Source: Ganoderma boninense
Lineage: Eukaryota; Basidiomycota; Agaricomycetes; Polyporales; Polyporaceae
Assembly: GCA_002900995.3 (NCBI GenBank)
Contig: CM035314.1
Span: 1,597,372-1,661,371, forward strand
Direction of reading: 5' to 3'
DNA: 64,000 nucleotides
In this document: piece by piece, positions 46,504 through 58,739 of the stretch
How positions within the stretch are numbered: position 1 is the stretch's first letter
Layout: each line of letters begins with the position of its first letter
Program-made: the position numbers and the translations under genes
The notes under the pieces: generated by a model
What the model saw: only the letters and a program-made list of their open reading frames with translations
The model's database searches: none
What the model was told of the DNA's origin: nothing

Positions 46504-46696
46504 GGCCAAGTCGCTTTGCCGTATCCAGCACCATATCGTTCGTCTTGGGGCACGTTAAAATTGTATGGACGACCTCGGAAGGCCGATTGAAGTGCATAAC
46601 CAACATGTGCTATAGATTCAAGAGAATGGGCTAACATGTCAGCAAAGAGAGTGAAACAAGCCACCGCATCCGGCCCGCTCGATGCCTGTCCTCCCA

Positions 46697-49600
46697 TCAA
46701 GGTAGGAAACCCGTCCGCCGCCAAGCCGTCACCCAGCCCCTCGCCACCTCAGCGTCCATAGCGGGGAGACTAGCTAGGGCCTCTGAAGCGCCTATCGCTT
46801 TCTCCGTCGACAGTCGCATGGCACTCACTGGACCTGGGTCTGAAGTCTTGACCCATGAGCGAAAGAAACTCAGCAAGTGTAGCGCTGGGTTGGTACGGGT
46901 CGACTCGGGGTGGTTGGTGTCCAGAGTCTCGCTGTCGCACTTCTCCAGTGCAAAGAGCCAATCCGCGAAGGGGACCATAGGGACGCCGACTTCCTCGGCG
47001 ATAGGAACCATGAGGGCATGCCACGGGATGGAGCGAGAGTGGGAAAGGTGGAGGATGGGCGATTGTGAATTGCGCATCTCTACGAATGCACGCGCGGCAG
47101 GATAGCTTGGGATGAATGCCACATCGGCCTAGAGAATTCGCGAAAGTTTGAGCTTGATGTTTGAATGGAAGACGGCGAAGAGAACACATACCTCGAAATC
47201 TGGGAGACAACGTGTAAAGAGAGAGGATTTGACCATCGCCGGGAACCAGTCCCTCTCGTTCCAGTATCCCGAGCAGTCACCACACACTTGACCAAGTCGC
47301 ACGATAGAGATAGGTACGTTATGTTGTTGAGCGACATTACAGAGAATTTTCTCCGCAATCCACTTCGATTCGGAGTAACCATTCCCCAGAGCGGATGAGG
47401 GGTCTATGGGCAGCTCGGGGATAGGTTGCTCGAGAGCGCAGTCTGCGAAATTGGCCGCGTCAGAAGAGTGGTTTGGCTCTGAAGAATCGGAATTGCTTAC
47501 TACGTAGCACTCCAACGGAACTAACAAACTGGATACGGGATGGCACCACGAATGGGGAGCTCAAGGATAACTCTATGAGATTCCGGACTGCCTTCAGATC
47601 GGCCTCATACGATGGAAGCGCTAAGTTGAAGTCGACCTTCCAGGCTACACAAACTCTATCAAGATCAGCTACTGACCATGTGTAGATAGCGCACCGTTGT
47701 GTATGATATGCGTGATCGATTCTCGGATCTGAAGGGTCAATAATGAAAGGACGACTCCACGGCGCAAAAAGAGACACTTACTTCACAAAGCAGCCGATCG
47801 TCGAGGCCGAACCCGGGCATGTCCAGCTCTGCTTCCACCATCACAAGCTTGGGAGATCTCAAGAGTTCCTCCTCCAGTTGCCTCCTACGGAAACCCTCGA
47901 GCTGCCGTTCCGTTGCCCGCGAGCCTTTTCGGTTGAAGGCATAGACCTTAGAGATGTCGTTACTGCGCAGTAGATGCTCGAGAATATCGCAGCCAAAGCC
48001 CCGTGTGGTTCCAGTGATAAGGATGATGTCCTTCCCCTCTCCGTCTCGCTGTTCAAGGAGCTGAGCAGGCCGTGGGGGAAAGTCGGACGAGTATGACAGG
48101 GCTATTTTGACGAGGTCTTGAGCGGCCAGGGCACCCGGCGGCTTCTCATAGATCTCATCCTTCAGCGCGGCATGCAGGACTACATTTGCGAGGGCGGCGA
48201 TCGAGGGAGCTTGGTAAACAAAGTCCATCGGGAAGCTCGCCGGATACGTCGCGCAGAGCGCGAAGAATAGTGTTGCGAATCCAGGTCGCCTGCAAGCTGC
48301 GCCCCAGACTGTGAGCGTCTTCTCCGATAGGCTGAGGCCATCGAAGGGCTCACCTATCACATCCACTCCGAAAAATGTCACTCTCGTCATCGAGAGACTT
48401 CAACATCACCTTTTGCACGACAGTGCGAATGAAGTCCTTCGTCGTCTGGGGGTCCCAATGTGACGGTGCAACAACGTCGCTTTGAGCACTCTCCTCAATG
48501 CCCGCATAAAGCGCATCTATCTCTTCGGTGTACCGTTCCAGTATGGGATTCCGGCGAGAATCGCCCTTCGCATTGTAGTCGAAGGGCTTGGACGGAGAAG
48601 TGACAATAATCATCTGTTGAAATGTCATGACCAGCCGACCATAACAAAGGTTTTCCGCCTCCTGGCTTACCTCCTTGAAAATGCGGGAATGCTGGGGTGA
48701 ATACGCGTTTGCACGTTCTACGGTGATCCTGAAAACGGTTAACATTTCCAATATAGGTCTGCGATAAAATTCTATTACCAAATCTTATTCCTAAACTCGG
48801 CCAAGAGGGTCTGGTCTTTAGGGTCAAAAGTAAAGGTGGCCTCGGGTTCAACGAGCACTCCATTTTGAAATCGCGAATTGCCGAAGACTAAGCAGTCGCG
48901 GACATGAATGTCCTCCTTAATGATCCTTTCTATGTACGAACTCTTCGTGAGCAACTGTTCTCAACTCGCAAGTGAGGTCGGTTGACGCACCAAGAGGTAA
49001 CGGATTTGTCTACGCATCGACAGGGACAGGAAGTCAGCTCCGCCGATCAATATAAACCGTGGCGATGAGTTTACCTTCTCGCCGTTAGACAATACAATCT
49101 GGTCATCTCGTCGGCCATAAAGCTTCCAAAATCCCTTTCGAGTGGGATGGGGCACAACAAGATCATTCGTCGCGTATGCGTCCACACCGCCAACCTTTGT
49201 GTTCAAGACTGGATGGGGATCCTCTGGTGAGGACTGCAGAACTGGAAGTAAGGTCAGGTGTTAATTGTGGGATGGACGAATGCACTTACCAGGATGACGA
49301 GCTCGAATTTGCCGTCACCAGCATCGACTACAGTGCCTTGGACCCACCGCGTTATCGAGAAATATCTCCAATCCATGCCCCGGTTTGCTAAACTTACCCA
49401 TAAGTCAAGTTTCAGGTAAATGGACAATGATCCTACCTGGGATGACGTCGGCTATAGCACCAACCTCCGTACTAGAGAACGAGGGTGACGGTTGGCGAAG
49501 GAACGTGAACGAGTCGCATGAGGGCAAATGACTTACACGCCATACCAGATGATCAAAGGAATTCCGCGACAAGCCAGAGAGTCACCAATCTCCTCCTTCA

Positions 49601-50874
49601 ACGGTGCGCCTCCGATTATCTGTACGAATAACTCATCAGTCGAAAACGAGGGTCATGTATAACTTCACGCACAATGCCCCTCATGTTCTGTATCTTGTCC
49701 ACCTTGACGGGATCTTGAACCCATTCCTACGATACAAAGTAGCGAATTATTATCAGATGAGGGCTGGGGAATGAGCTCGAGTGGCCTTACCTCTACGAAT
49801 GGAGGGAAGGTGACAATGTAGCCGCCCAATGCGACAACGTTCTCGAACACGTTTTCCGGGTGTGGGGAATGTTGGTGGCGATGTTGGTGGAAATACGCCG
49901 AGAATAAGGCCGGTCACGACCTGGAGACGCTGAGTGGTGAGATCGACGTAAATATGTTAACCATCAACACTGCGACTGACCGCAGTGAGGTAAAAAGAGA
50001 CCCCTTGAGCGTGAAACATAGGTGTGCCCGGGCACGCGAACGTAATCCCTGTGAGGTCGACTTCTCCGTACCCTGTTTGGCAGTTTAGTTGAGCACCGAA
50101 TGCGAGCTACTAGACTGAAGCTAACATGACGTGGTTCCCCTGCTGGTCATCCTCCTGTGTGTCCAGCGTATTGGTTTCGGATGGTTCGTCGAACCTGGCT
50201 TCATGTAAGCGGCAGAGAGTCTGGTTAATGTGTCAAGCGCACCGGATGAATGAAGTATCATGCCCACGTCGCCAATCTTGAACTTGCTCGGCAGACCCTC
50301 CTCTCCGCAGCCGTCAACATTAGCATGGTCGCTCCCAAATATCTCAGCGAAGTTGAGGATTGGATGCAGCGTAACACTTTGCATATCCGCTGTTGCCTCG
50401 GCCGCTAGTGCTTGCATATATTCATCCTCCGACACCAAGATATGACGACAATCGGTGCGATTCAACAGGTGCGACACGGCTGCCGAGCCGTTCCTGGTGG
50501 AGATAGGAAACACGATGTGTCCGGCACGAAGAACCGCCGCAGAAGTGACGATGTACGTGATAGAGTCTGCGGAAACCAGCAACAGTGAGCTTTATATTGA
50601 CATAACTCGTCGAAAAGCAGATCATACCAGTGTTGGCCAAGATGGCGACGGTGCACCGTTCAGCGCTGCCCACCAGCGCTAGGATATGCCGTGCGACGCG
50701 CCGGATGGCTCGAATCGCCTCAGCGTAGGTGATCGTCTTCAAAGCACCATCGCCATTGGGATAGCGGAACAGAGGGTAATCCGGGTTCTCCCGTGCGTTC
50801 CACTCGAAGAGCTCGGGGATGGTGATAGGCCCTGACTCGATGAGGGCACGCGGGGAGTGGTAGTCGACGGACAT
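46697..50874 (-). CDS. Adenylate-forming reductase (A-T-R, NRPS-like), one frame break after the T domain
   Basis: Activates a carboxylic acid as AMP ester, loads it on a phosphopantetheine arm and reduces it with NADPH to an aldehyde. Starts at ATG 50872-50874. The A domain includes TIPELFEWNARENPDYPLF, core A3 MILHSSG joined by splicing to STNHPKPIRWTH, YGEVDLTG, GGAPLKEEIGDSLA, WYGSTEVG, and WKLYGRRDDQIVLSNGEK. The T domain at about 48350 reads DIFRSGCDS, joined by splicing to LQATWIRN, with the Ser carrying the cofactor. Just after it the frame breaks at GGG 48230-48232; removing one base gives GELPMDFVYQ. The R domain has ILITGTTRGFG (Arg replaces a usual Gly), GNGYSESKWIAEK (Tyr/Lys pair) and SIVRLGQVCG. 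About 15 short introns. Substrate unknown. Neighbouring P450s suggest a small biosynthetic locus. Confidence 0.85.
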
Positions 50875-51683
50875 TATCGTCCCGTTAGCAGGGCGAACAC
50901 ACGGTCAACGCGGACCACCAACATCTCTGTGCCAGTATTTATAGGGGAATCAGGGGCGCTGGCCACCAGACCTAAAGATGGAGGCTACGGCGAGCGCATA
51001 GACTAAGCTTTAAGAAGCCCGCGAAGCTGATCCTGACCACAGAGTTTACCGTACAGTGAGAACTATGGAAGTTTCTATACAGCATCCTAGGTGCGGTCGG
51101 CGTGTCAGCAAGTATCCGGCTCAAGCAATAACCGCTCACCTTTGCTTTGTATTCAGCGCACATGAGCCCGAGGCCACAGCTCAATTGCGGTCAGCCGTAG
51201 ATTGACTCCGGGATGTCAGAACGCCGAGGGACGTCGTTGGACGCACACACTCCGAATGCGGGCAGCTAAGGAGAGATAAATGCATCCGCAGATGCAGCTA
51301 GAGTATATTGGGGGTTCTAAGGAGTGAATGCATATATGACTCCAGCCAGTGCCAAGAATACAATGGACGACCGCAGCGGAACGACGGAAAGCGCGGATCG
51401 AACGAATGTGTTAAACGAGCGAACGGACAGCCGCGGACCCAGCGGTACCTCCGTACCGTGACCTGCCAGTCCAAGAGCGTGTATGTAAGTTAGTTAGGGA
51501 AAAAATACAGTGGTCGGTGATTTAGCAAGGTAAGAAGAGCGGGGGAGGATACAGCACGGGGGGATCCGAATCAATTACCAGATGTACACATTAAAGCAAA
51601 AGCAAGGGAGCGTAAGGAGGAGACGACATCGCAGACAGAAGGGGGGGGGGGGACGAAGAGAAGACAGAGAATAGACAAGACCA
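50875..51683. other. Intergenic, nothing recognised
   Basis: 800 bp between the reductase start and the SDGGY gene's stop. A G-run lies near 51642-51651. It must contain the reductase promoter. No supported ORF. Confidence 0.4.
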
Positions 51684-54547
51684 TCACCCGCTCCTCGAGC
51701 TCAGCCCGGGGTCTAACCGCGGCATGGGCGGGACAACCTCCTTCCCGTACATGGCCTCGACGCGCTTGACGAACTTCTCGCGGATCACCGCGCTCCTCTC
51801 GCTGTCGAGGAAGCTGTGCCGGCTGTCCGCCTCGCTCCACACGCTCGCGCGGTCGCCCCCGCCCTCGTCCACGTCGAGGTACATCGTCTCGCGCTCGTAC
51901 TCCGCGATGATGCCCGCGAGCGTGTCCGCCTGCGTCGCACGCCGCTGACCCATGTCCTTGCGTGCCGAGAGCTCCGCGTCACGCTGTGCGCGGAACCCCG
52001 CGAGGATCGCGTTCACGTCCGGAGAGGCCGGCTCTGCCGACGCGGGCCGCGTCGCGGGCACGGAGAGCGACTGGTCGCTCGCAGCGCCGTTGTCGTCATC
52101 ATCGTAGACCAGCCACGAGCGCCCGTCGTCCGAGCTCGACCCATCGCCCTCCAGTCGCCTCGTATCCATCGCGGACGCGGAGCGCGGGGGCGCGAAGCGC
52201 ACCTGGCGTCCCCCAGGCCAGTTGCTCCCCTGAGCTGGATATAGCTGAGCAGACGCGGGCCCGCGCACCTGGTTGTGGGACTGCCAGCGCCCATTGCCTT
52301 CGGCGTACGGGCTTGCGGACGCCGGCGCGTTGTGATTTAGCGCGCGGTTTACGGCCTCGCGAGTCTTCGTGGACGTCCTGCGCATGAGCGGCGTCGTCTG
52401 CTCCCGCGGGAGCAGCGGCGCAGTGGGGAAAGGGGACACGCGTCCACGCTGCGTGGGTGGCACGGGCTGCGCGATGGTGGGTACATCGTGGATGCCGGCG
52501 CCGGCGATCGCCCGAGAAAGCGGGTGTGCAGCAGCGGTGTGCGGATGGTGGGGAGGCGACGCGATAGGCATATTCCGCTGCTGCTGAATGTTCCGCGGGT
52601 CGTTTGTGTCCGCAGGCGCAGACCGTGACAGGCGCGATGATTCGGCGACACTCCAAGATGGACTCGTGCTTCTGGAGATGTCCTGCGGGACATCTGGCAA
52701 CGGTCCTCTGGGCGGTGGACTGGGCGGCGGAATATCGTAGTAGGCGAGTACCTTCGGGCGCTGCAGCCTCGGGCTGGGCGGGGTTGCCGCTGCTGATGCA
52801 CCGTTGGGGCTGCTCGGTTCTGCTGTGAGAGTAGTGTAGGGATTTGGCGTGACGAGAACATAATCTCCATCTGGAGAAGGGGGGATCTGGCCAGAAGGGT
52901 AACGAAAGGTCGTCGGGGTTGGCGGCGTGAGTGTGAGAGGCACCGGGATGTGCTTCGGTGCAAGCGTCGTGGTGTTTGGCGCCGATATTTTGGGGCGCGT
53001 GCGGGTGGACTTGGAGGGCGAGAGGGCACCGGCGGAAGATTTAGGCGAGAGGGGGCTGGTGGGACGAATTCCGTGAGTGAAGGGGTTAAACTTCGACGGA
53101 GAGAGCGGACTGTTCGGGCGACTGTCGCCAGGCAGGCGGCGGAAAGCAGACAGCAGGTCGATGCTCGGAGAACGCACAGATTCTGCATCTGCGAACGCTC
53201 GAGTGAGACCACCTTCCACTGAACTAGGAGATTCCTCCTTCTCATCCGATTCGACTGTGGTCGAAGTCGTGTCCAGAGTCAGAGATGTGTCCATCGTGGT
53301 CATGGTGCCTGCGGAGGTGATGGTGTCTGCCGAAGTGAATGTCTCCACGCTGGGACGAACCTCCATAGAGCCATCTCGAGGTAGAGGGGAGGTGGCACGG
53401 CTGAACATCTCGTGGATGGGGAGTGGGACGGCCGGGAGGGCTGGCACGGGCGGCGGCTGTTCCTGCACCGAGTCGAGGGAGTCCTGTTTCTTGCGGGATT
53501 TGGAATTGATCCTGAAGAATCGCCGCTTCTTCGAGGACTCGGAGAGGTAGCCGCCATCGGATTCGTCTCCGCTGACAGGGGAGGTGATTGAAGACTGCTT
53601 GCGGGACAAGCTTCGGGCGAAACTCGACGCGAGGCCTTTGTCCGTCTCGTAGTCTGTGGCCGGCGACTCGGCCGACTTGGCCTTGGACTTGTCCTTCTCC
53701 TTCTTCTCCTTTTTGCTCTTCTTGCGTTTCGCGCCGGCCTCAGAGAGGTATCCGCCGTCACTCTCGTGGTCCGTCACGCCCCCGCCCTCGCCGCCTCCAT
53801 TCCCGTCCTTGTCCGTTCCCTTCTTCTTGCTCTTCTTCTCCTTCTTCTCCTTCTCCTTCTTCCCCTTCCCACCCTCGCTCATGTACCCTCCGTCGCTCTC
53901 ATATCCGTCCGGCCGAGGCTTCCGAAGCTTGTTCTTATTTCCACTTGTATGCGACGAAGGGGCCGGGGAAATCGCACGAGGCTCGGGCGACGCTCGCAAG
54001 TCGAACTGGAGTGTCTGTTGCGTAGTGTCGGGCGTAAGACGCGCTGGGGACAAGCCGTTGCGCTGGGAGTACTGGAGGGGGGGCGTGTCCAGATTCAGAT
54101 GGAGGGTGTCCTTGCCGCTGGGCTGCCCATTGACTTGAATGACTATCCCAGCGCCGGGCTGGGCTTGAGGCGGCGGTTGCTGCTGCTCTTGAACGCGACC
54201 AACAAAGAGATTCGACTCTTCTGAAGCCGAGGTGGCAGTCGAGGCGTACGTCAAACTTGGAGAGACGATGCCCTGCTGTCACAAAGGGGCCAGCGACATG
54301 GACTCATCAGCGCACTCCACTTCGCCATTAGACCGTCGGGGCGTCAGGCACGCGCACGTACCGTACTGTCCTCCTCATCACCCTCCTCGACAGCATTAAA
54401 AATCCAATTTGCGACGGTGCCATTGCTGCCTAGCCCGAGCTCGAGGGCGCTCTCAAGGATCGACGCGCGGAGGACCGAACTCCGGTCGGCGGTGGGGTCC
54501 GGGGCACGTTGTGGGCGCGCTTTGGGCGCCGGGCTGGTGGAGTTCAT
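51684..54547 (-). CDS. Uncharacterised Ser/Pro-rich protein with repeated SDGGY(L/M)SE motifs
   Basis: Two exons. Exon 1 starts at ATG 54545-54547 (about 62 codons, with helical ILESALELGLGSNGTVANWIF) and ends at a GTACGT donor near 54360. Exon 2 begins after an acceptor near 54270 with QGIVSPSLTYAST and stays open to 51684. Total is about 920 residues. The distinctive part is a set of repeats YESDGGYMSE, DHESDGGYLSE, DYETDKGL and DESDGGYLSE, each followed by a Lys-rich block (KKEKEKKEKKSKKK and similar). A long Pro/Ser/Thr region follows, then a C-terminal helical segment (IIAEYERETMYLD, then VIREKFVKRVEAMYGKE). No catalytic domain seen, no signal peptide. I know the motif style from basidiomycete hypothetical proteins but not a function. 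The basic blocks could be nuclear signals; that is speculation. Confidence 0.75.
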
Positions 54548-55481
54548 TCAGAACAAAGGTGAAAGCACAGAGCAGAACGGAGCCGTCCCAGACGAAAGGA
54601 ATGAGGGACAGAGACAAAGAGCCTCTGGAGTCTGGGAGGAAAACGAGCGTCGAAGGGTCAGAATGGGCCAGAAGACAAGACGGGCCAGAACGTGGGGAGG
54701 ATATCAGAGCGGTTACGTCAGGGCTTGGTCTCGTAGCGACGGGTCCGCATGTGTTTCGGACGAGAGCTTGACGACGAGCAGCAAGAAACAGCGGGAAACC
54801 TCGAGGTCGGAGGAGGTAGAACGAACTGAATGGAGGGGCGAACGTGTGCCTGAAGGCAGAATGCGCGAGGGCGGCTCCAACGTCTTCTCCTCAGAGCCGC
54901 CCATTCCTTTCGGCCCTCGCTTTGTCCTTACTTACCCCTTCCTCGTCCAGATATTTCAAGCCACAAGTACGCGCAAGAGTTCTGGAACGACCCTTGTGAT
55001 GTCGATTCATGAACTTTTACATAAGTGAGCCCTTTGTGCGACGCCCTACCCATGCTCATCTCTTTATCCGTTCGGTTAGCCACTAGTCGTGAGCTCGTAA
55101 GTATGTTGCTCTCGCTGTCAACGGCCTGACGGATCGCAGGAAGAACGCGCAGCTACAGCCTACAGTACGCTCGAGCTACACGGGGCTACCCTCGATCGAT
55201 CGCCGTTGCTACAGTACCACCTCCAACGACCTAATACGAATTCTAAACATGTTGTTCTTATCCCTTTGCGGAAATGCTGCCGATGGGTTTCAAAACAGTG
55301 CGAGTCTGGCATGGCATAGGCAGAGTGTTAATATGAGCCTTGAGCTATCCCTCTGTCTGAAATATTCAGCTTAAGTAACTCACATACGAGCTCCATGCCT
55401 TTCAGCCACTCCAAGTTTCGGGTCGGCGGAGCACGCCTCGAAGCAGTCAGAAACTCAGGCACAAGGCGGGATTCGACGCTA
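54548..55481. other. Intergenic, nothing recognised
   Basis: 930 bp between the SDGGY gene start and the UCH gene stop. The first 300 bp are purine-rich on the plus strand, CT-rich for the minus-strand SDGGY gene, so a promoter tract is plausible. Confidence 0.4.
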
Positions 55482-57485
55482 TTATCCTCGCTTCCTATTG
55501 CTCCCCTTCCCCTTCGATTTCGCTTTTGAGGTCGATGCAGCAACGTCCGCCGCATCCGCCGCGCCGCCGCGGCCTTCCAACGCATCCTCCAGCAGGCCTT
55601 CGTTCTGCAGGGCAGCTATAAACTCCCGGATGAAGGGCTCGTAGTCGAACGTCCGCTTGACGTGATCCGCCTGCGAAACCCAAAGTTTGTTCGTCAGCTC
55701 GCCTGTCAGTCCAACCCTGCATTTGCCCCCGAGGCTGGCACATAACATAACATGAGTATCCACCCAAGCACATGGACCGTTGACGACCGGAACCGACACG
55801 GGCTCCACCACGGACAGCGTCACGGCCACCGTCAAACAAGCTCAGGCAGATGCGACCCACAGCAACCTGCAGCAACCCGATGCAACCCAAAGCCTAAAAG
55901 CCAGGCCACCTCCCCTCCTCCTCCTCCCGACTCCCGAGCACAAATGATTCCGCTCTCTGCGACCCGGACAGACGTACCTGAGCGCTCTCCGCCTTCGCAA
56001 CCTCCTCGCCCACGGCGACCTTCGCGGCGAGCGCGTCGCGCACGCACCGCTCCCAGGCCGGCACGACCGCGCGGGCGGGCATGTCCAGGATCGCGAGCTC
56101 CCGCGCCATCTTCCGTGCGCCGAAGTCCGAGGCGAAGACCCGCCCGGGCGCGGTTGCTGCAGGCCGGAGCGGCGAGGCGAACGCGTGTGCGGCGCTCGCG
56201 CGGAGCGTGCCGTCGACCTGCGCAACCATACATTCGGCATCAATATCACAATAATTTATACATACATATACATAGACGGAGGGGTTGAGAACGAGGATGG
56301 GAAACGCACCTTGTCCTCCCAGCCCTCGGGGTGCAGCTCCGCGAGGCGCCGTTCGAGGGCAGCACGCTCGCGCTTGAGCATCTCGAGGTCGTCGCTCGCG
56401 CGCAGGTACGGGTCGTCCACGATCGCAAGGAGGTTGTACTGGATGTGCCCCGCGCTCGCCGTGTCGGCGCCGTGCATGCGGCGCTGTAGCGCGGGCCGCA
56501 CGACGTCCATCCACCCCCGCGCGCCCCTCTCCATTTGCGTCTGGCTGGTCAGACTCGATCGCGCCCACGTCGAGCGGGCCCGACGAGCGGAGGCCATCCA
56601 GTTCCCAGACGCGGCCGCATGCAGGGACGTAGCCGATGTAGTGGTACGAGTCGACCTTCTCCGCGTTCGAGCTGCGTGCCGACTTGCGGCGGGAGGACCA
56701 TGCGGTCGACGTCTTGCGCCGTTTGGAGGGGGGAGAGCTGTCTGCCTTTGCTTTCGCTTTCGCGGACTCGAGCGCCGTCGTGGCGAGCGAGTGGTACGCT
56801 CCTCGCAGGTCCGCGGGGCTGACAGTGATGGCAGTGCCAGAAATGATGGTCGGAAAGGGGCAAGAAGCTTCGGAGAAGGGAGGGGACTTACCGCGCGAGC
56901 GAGTTCTGCGCTTCGCGGATGTGGGTCGAGTTGGAAATGGCGAGGCCTCGCATCTGTTGATTTCCGGCAGCGTTAGCGTGCGCTGCGGTAGACTAGCCTG
57001 CATGTGCTGCTAGCTTACCACGGGCGACATCTTCTCAGTGTCGGCTGCAAATTCCTTCAACTCTGGTCCGAGGTCCACTCCCCGGCAGTTCAGTAGGACA
57101 TTCAAGATTGCTTGTGAGGCGCATGCGTCGTCACTGAGCTGGTTGGCAAACCATATTGAGGGGGCGTCGGGGTCGTCGAGGTCGTCTTCGGCGCTGAACT
57201 CGGGTTTCGCGCTTGCGTCTGCTTCGCAGAGATAGCAGAAAATGAGGCCGTAGGGGTTGAGGTGGTCTGTGGCGAAGGCTTCGACGCTGTAGAGCTCGGT
57301 GACCTCCAGACCTGCCGCACCGAGCCTCCTGACGAGCGTGGTAAATACGCCTGCGGATATTGAGCACGATCAGCTTTGTATTCTGCCGCAAGCATGGAGT
57401 GGCAGTGGAGCATGCACTCACCCGGATCGGATTCGATGACTGCAAAAGGCCCTCCGACAAGGTCGTGCTGGGAATCTGGCTGCAT
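55482..57485 (-). CDS. Ubiquitin C-terminal hydrolase of the UCH37/UCHL5 type
   Basis: Cysteine deubiquitinase (peptidase family C12), probably proteasome- or chromatin-associated. Start at ATG 57483-57485 (QPDSQHDLVGGPFAVIESDPG; only the first part is typical, entering the UCH fold). Catalytic residues are visible across exons: the oxyanion Gln and active-site Cys in NQLSDDACASQAILNVLL, the His in YHYIGYVP, and the Asp in WELDGLR. A basic KRRKTS stretch lies in the crossover loop. The C-terminal extension is a coiled segment (LEMLKRERAALERRLAELH), then the ULD-like DYEPFIREFIAALQNEG that UCH37 uses for partner binding, and a Lys-rich tail ending RKRG. Introns are short; one contains AT-rich sequence near 56225-56280. 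Size (about 460-500 residues) is somewhat long for the family. No breaks seen. Confidence 0.85.
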
Positions 57486-58739
57486 CCTTGGGTGCTATCG
57501 GAAAGCACAGGACATTGACTCGGCTTTGTTTCGGGGTCAGCTGGAGCACACAAGGTTCTGATTACCTAGCGAAACGAGCGTCAGCTGGATTCGGAGTACA
57601 TTTCCTACGCACTTGAACCAAGAGGCACATGAAGTCGGCAATACCGTGACCGCTTGCGGCATATGTTACAACGATGTGTCACTCAAATGAAGCACGAGTC
57701 AGGTCAGGCTGAACGCACATGTCGAATTCCTATATAGCTCTACGACGCTTTAACTTGTTCCACGAGTGCAGTAGGCTGCTAAGACATCGTAGTTCAAATT
57801 TTTGCCAGTAAGGAAGCGCACTCACAGCTGAATGGGAGGGGTTGGCTCAGCTCACCTTACCTCTAACAAATTAGCCAGACGTTGGAGTGGTTGCCCGTGG
57901 AATCCGGAAGAACGACTCACCTGTTCGATCGTGTCAATGTCATGATGCACGCGTCGCGTCAGTCACACCCATGTGATCGTGACTAATGAGTCTTGTGAGC
58001 AAAAACGCGTCACGCTCGCGTCCAGGCGCCAGACGCCGCATCCAGGCATCCTTCTTCGTCCTACAAGAAAGGTACTCCTAAATCAGTATTTTTTGTTCTC
58101 TATCTAGTATTCCACAGTCTTGAGACCAAGGCTGTAGGGATCTTCCAGCTGCAATCCCTGGAATCCAGCAAGTAAGAGAATTCGCATTCTCGACTCCCGA
58201 CCGCTCCGTGATTGTCAACTTCACATGCAAACAACAGCGGATGCTGGTGTCATGTAGTGTAGCTGAAGCTGTTCCGTCCCGGAAACAAGTTTGTAAGCAC
58301 AAACAAGAGGGCCTGCCACTCCGGCAACGATCCAGACAATTCCCTTCTTAGCGAACAAAAAGGTTAGTAGAGACAATCGATGTTAAGTTACTCCATACTG
58401 ATTGAGAAGAATCTGCCTCTGAATCCTGATTACAAAGTAGGGTGGAGTACGACGATGACGGTATAAAGTATACGTTCAGAACGCGATGGTTACAGGATGG
58501 CCGGTAACGGCGCGATACGTTCCCAGGAGACGTGCGAGTGACATGCATGCATAGGACGAGGAGATGGAGCAGTGATATATGCGTGACTGTCTGGATGTGG
58601 GCCGTGAATCAGAGTCTAAGATATGCAGGCGAGACGCAAGGCAGTCGTGCGGGGAAAGATAAGAGTACAGCATGGACGACAGCGATAACCGGAGAGAGCA
58701 GGGAACGCACGGCGGCGAGCACAGGGGGAGTGCTCAAGC
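57486..58739. other. Intergenic, nothing recognised
   Basis: 1.25 kb without a supported gene. Short unmatched ORFs only. Composition is less GC-rich (58080-58460), perhaps old repeat sequence. Confidence 0.4.
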
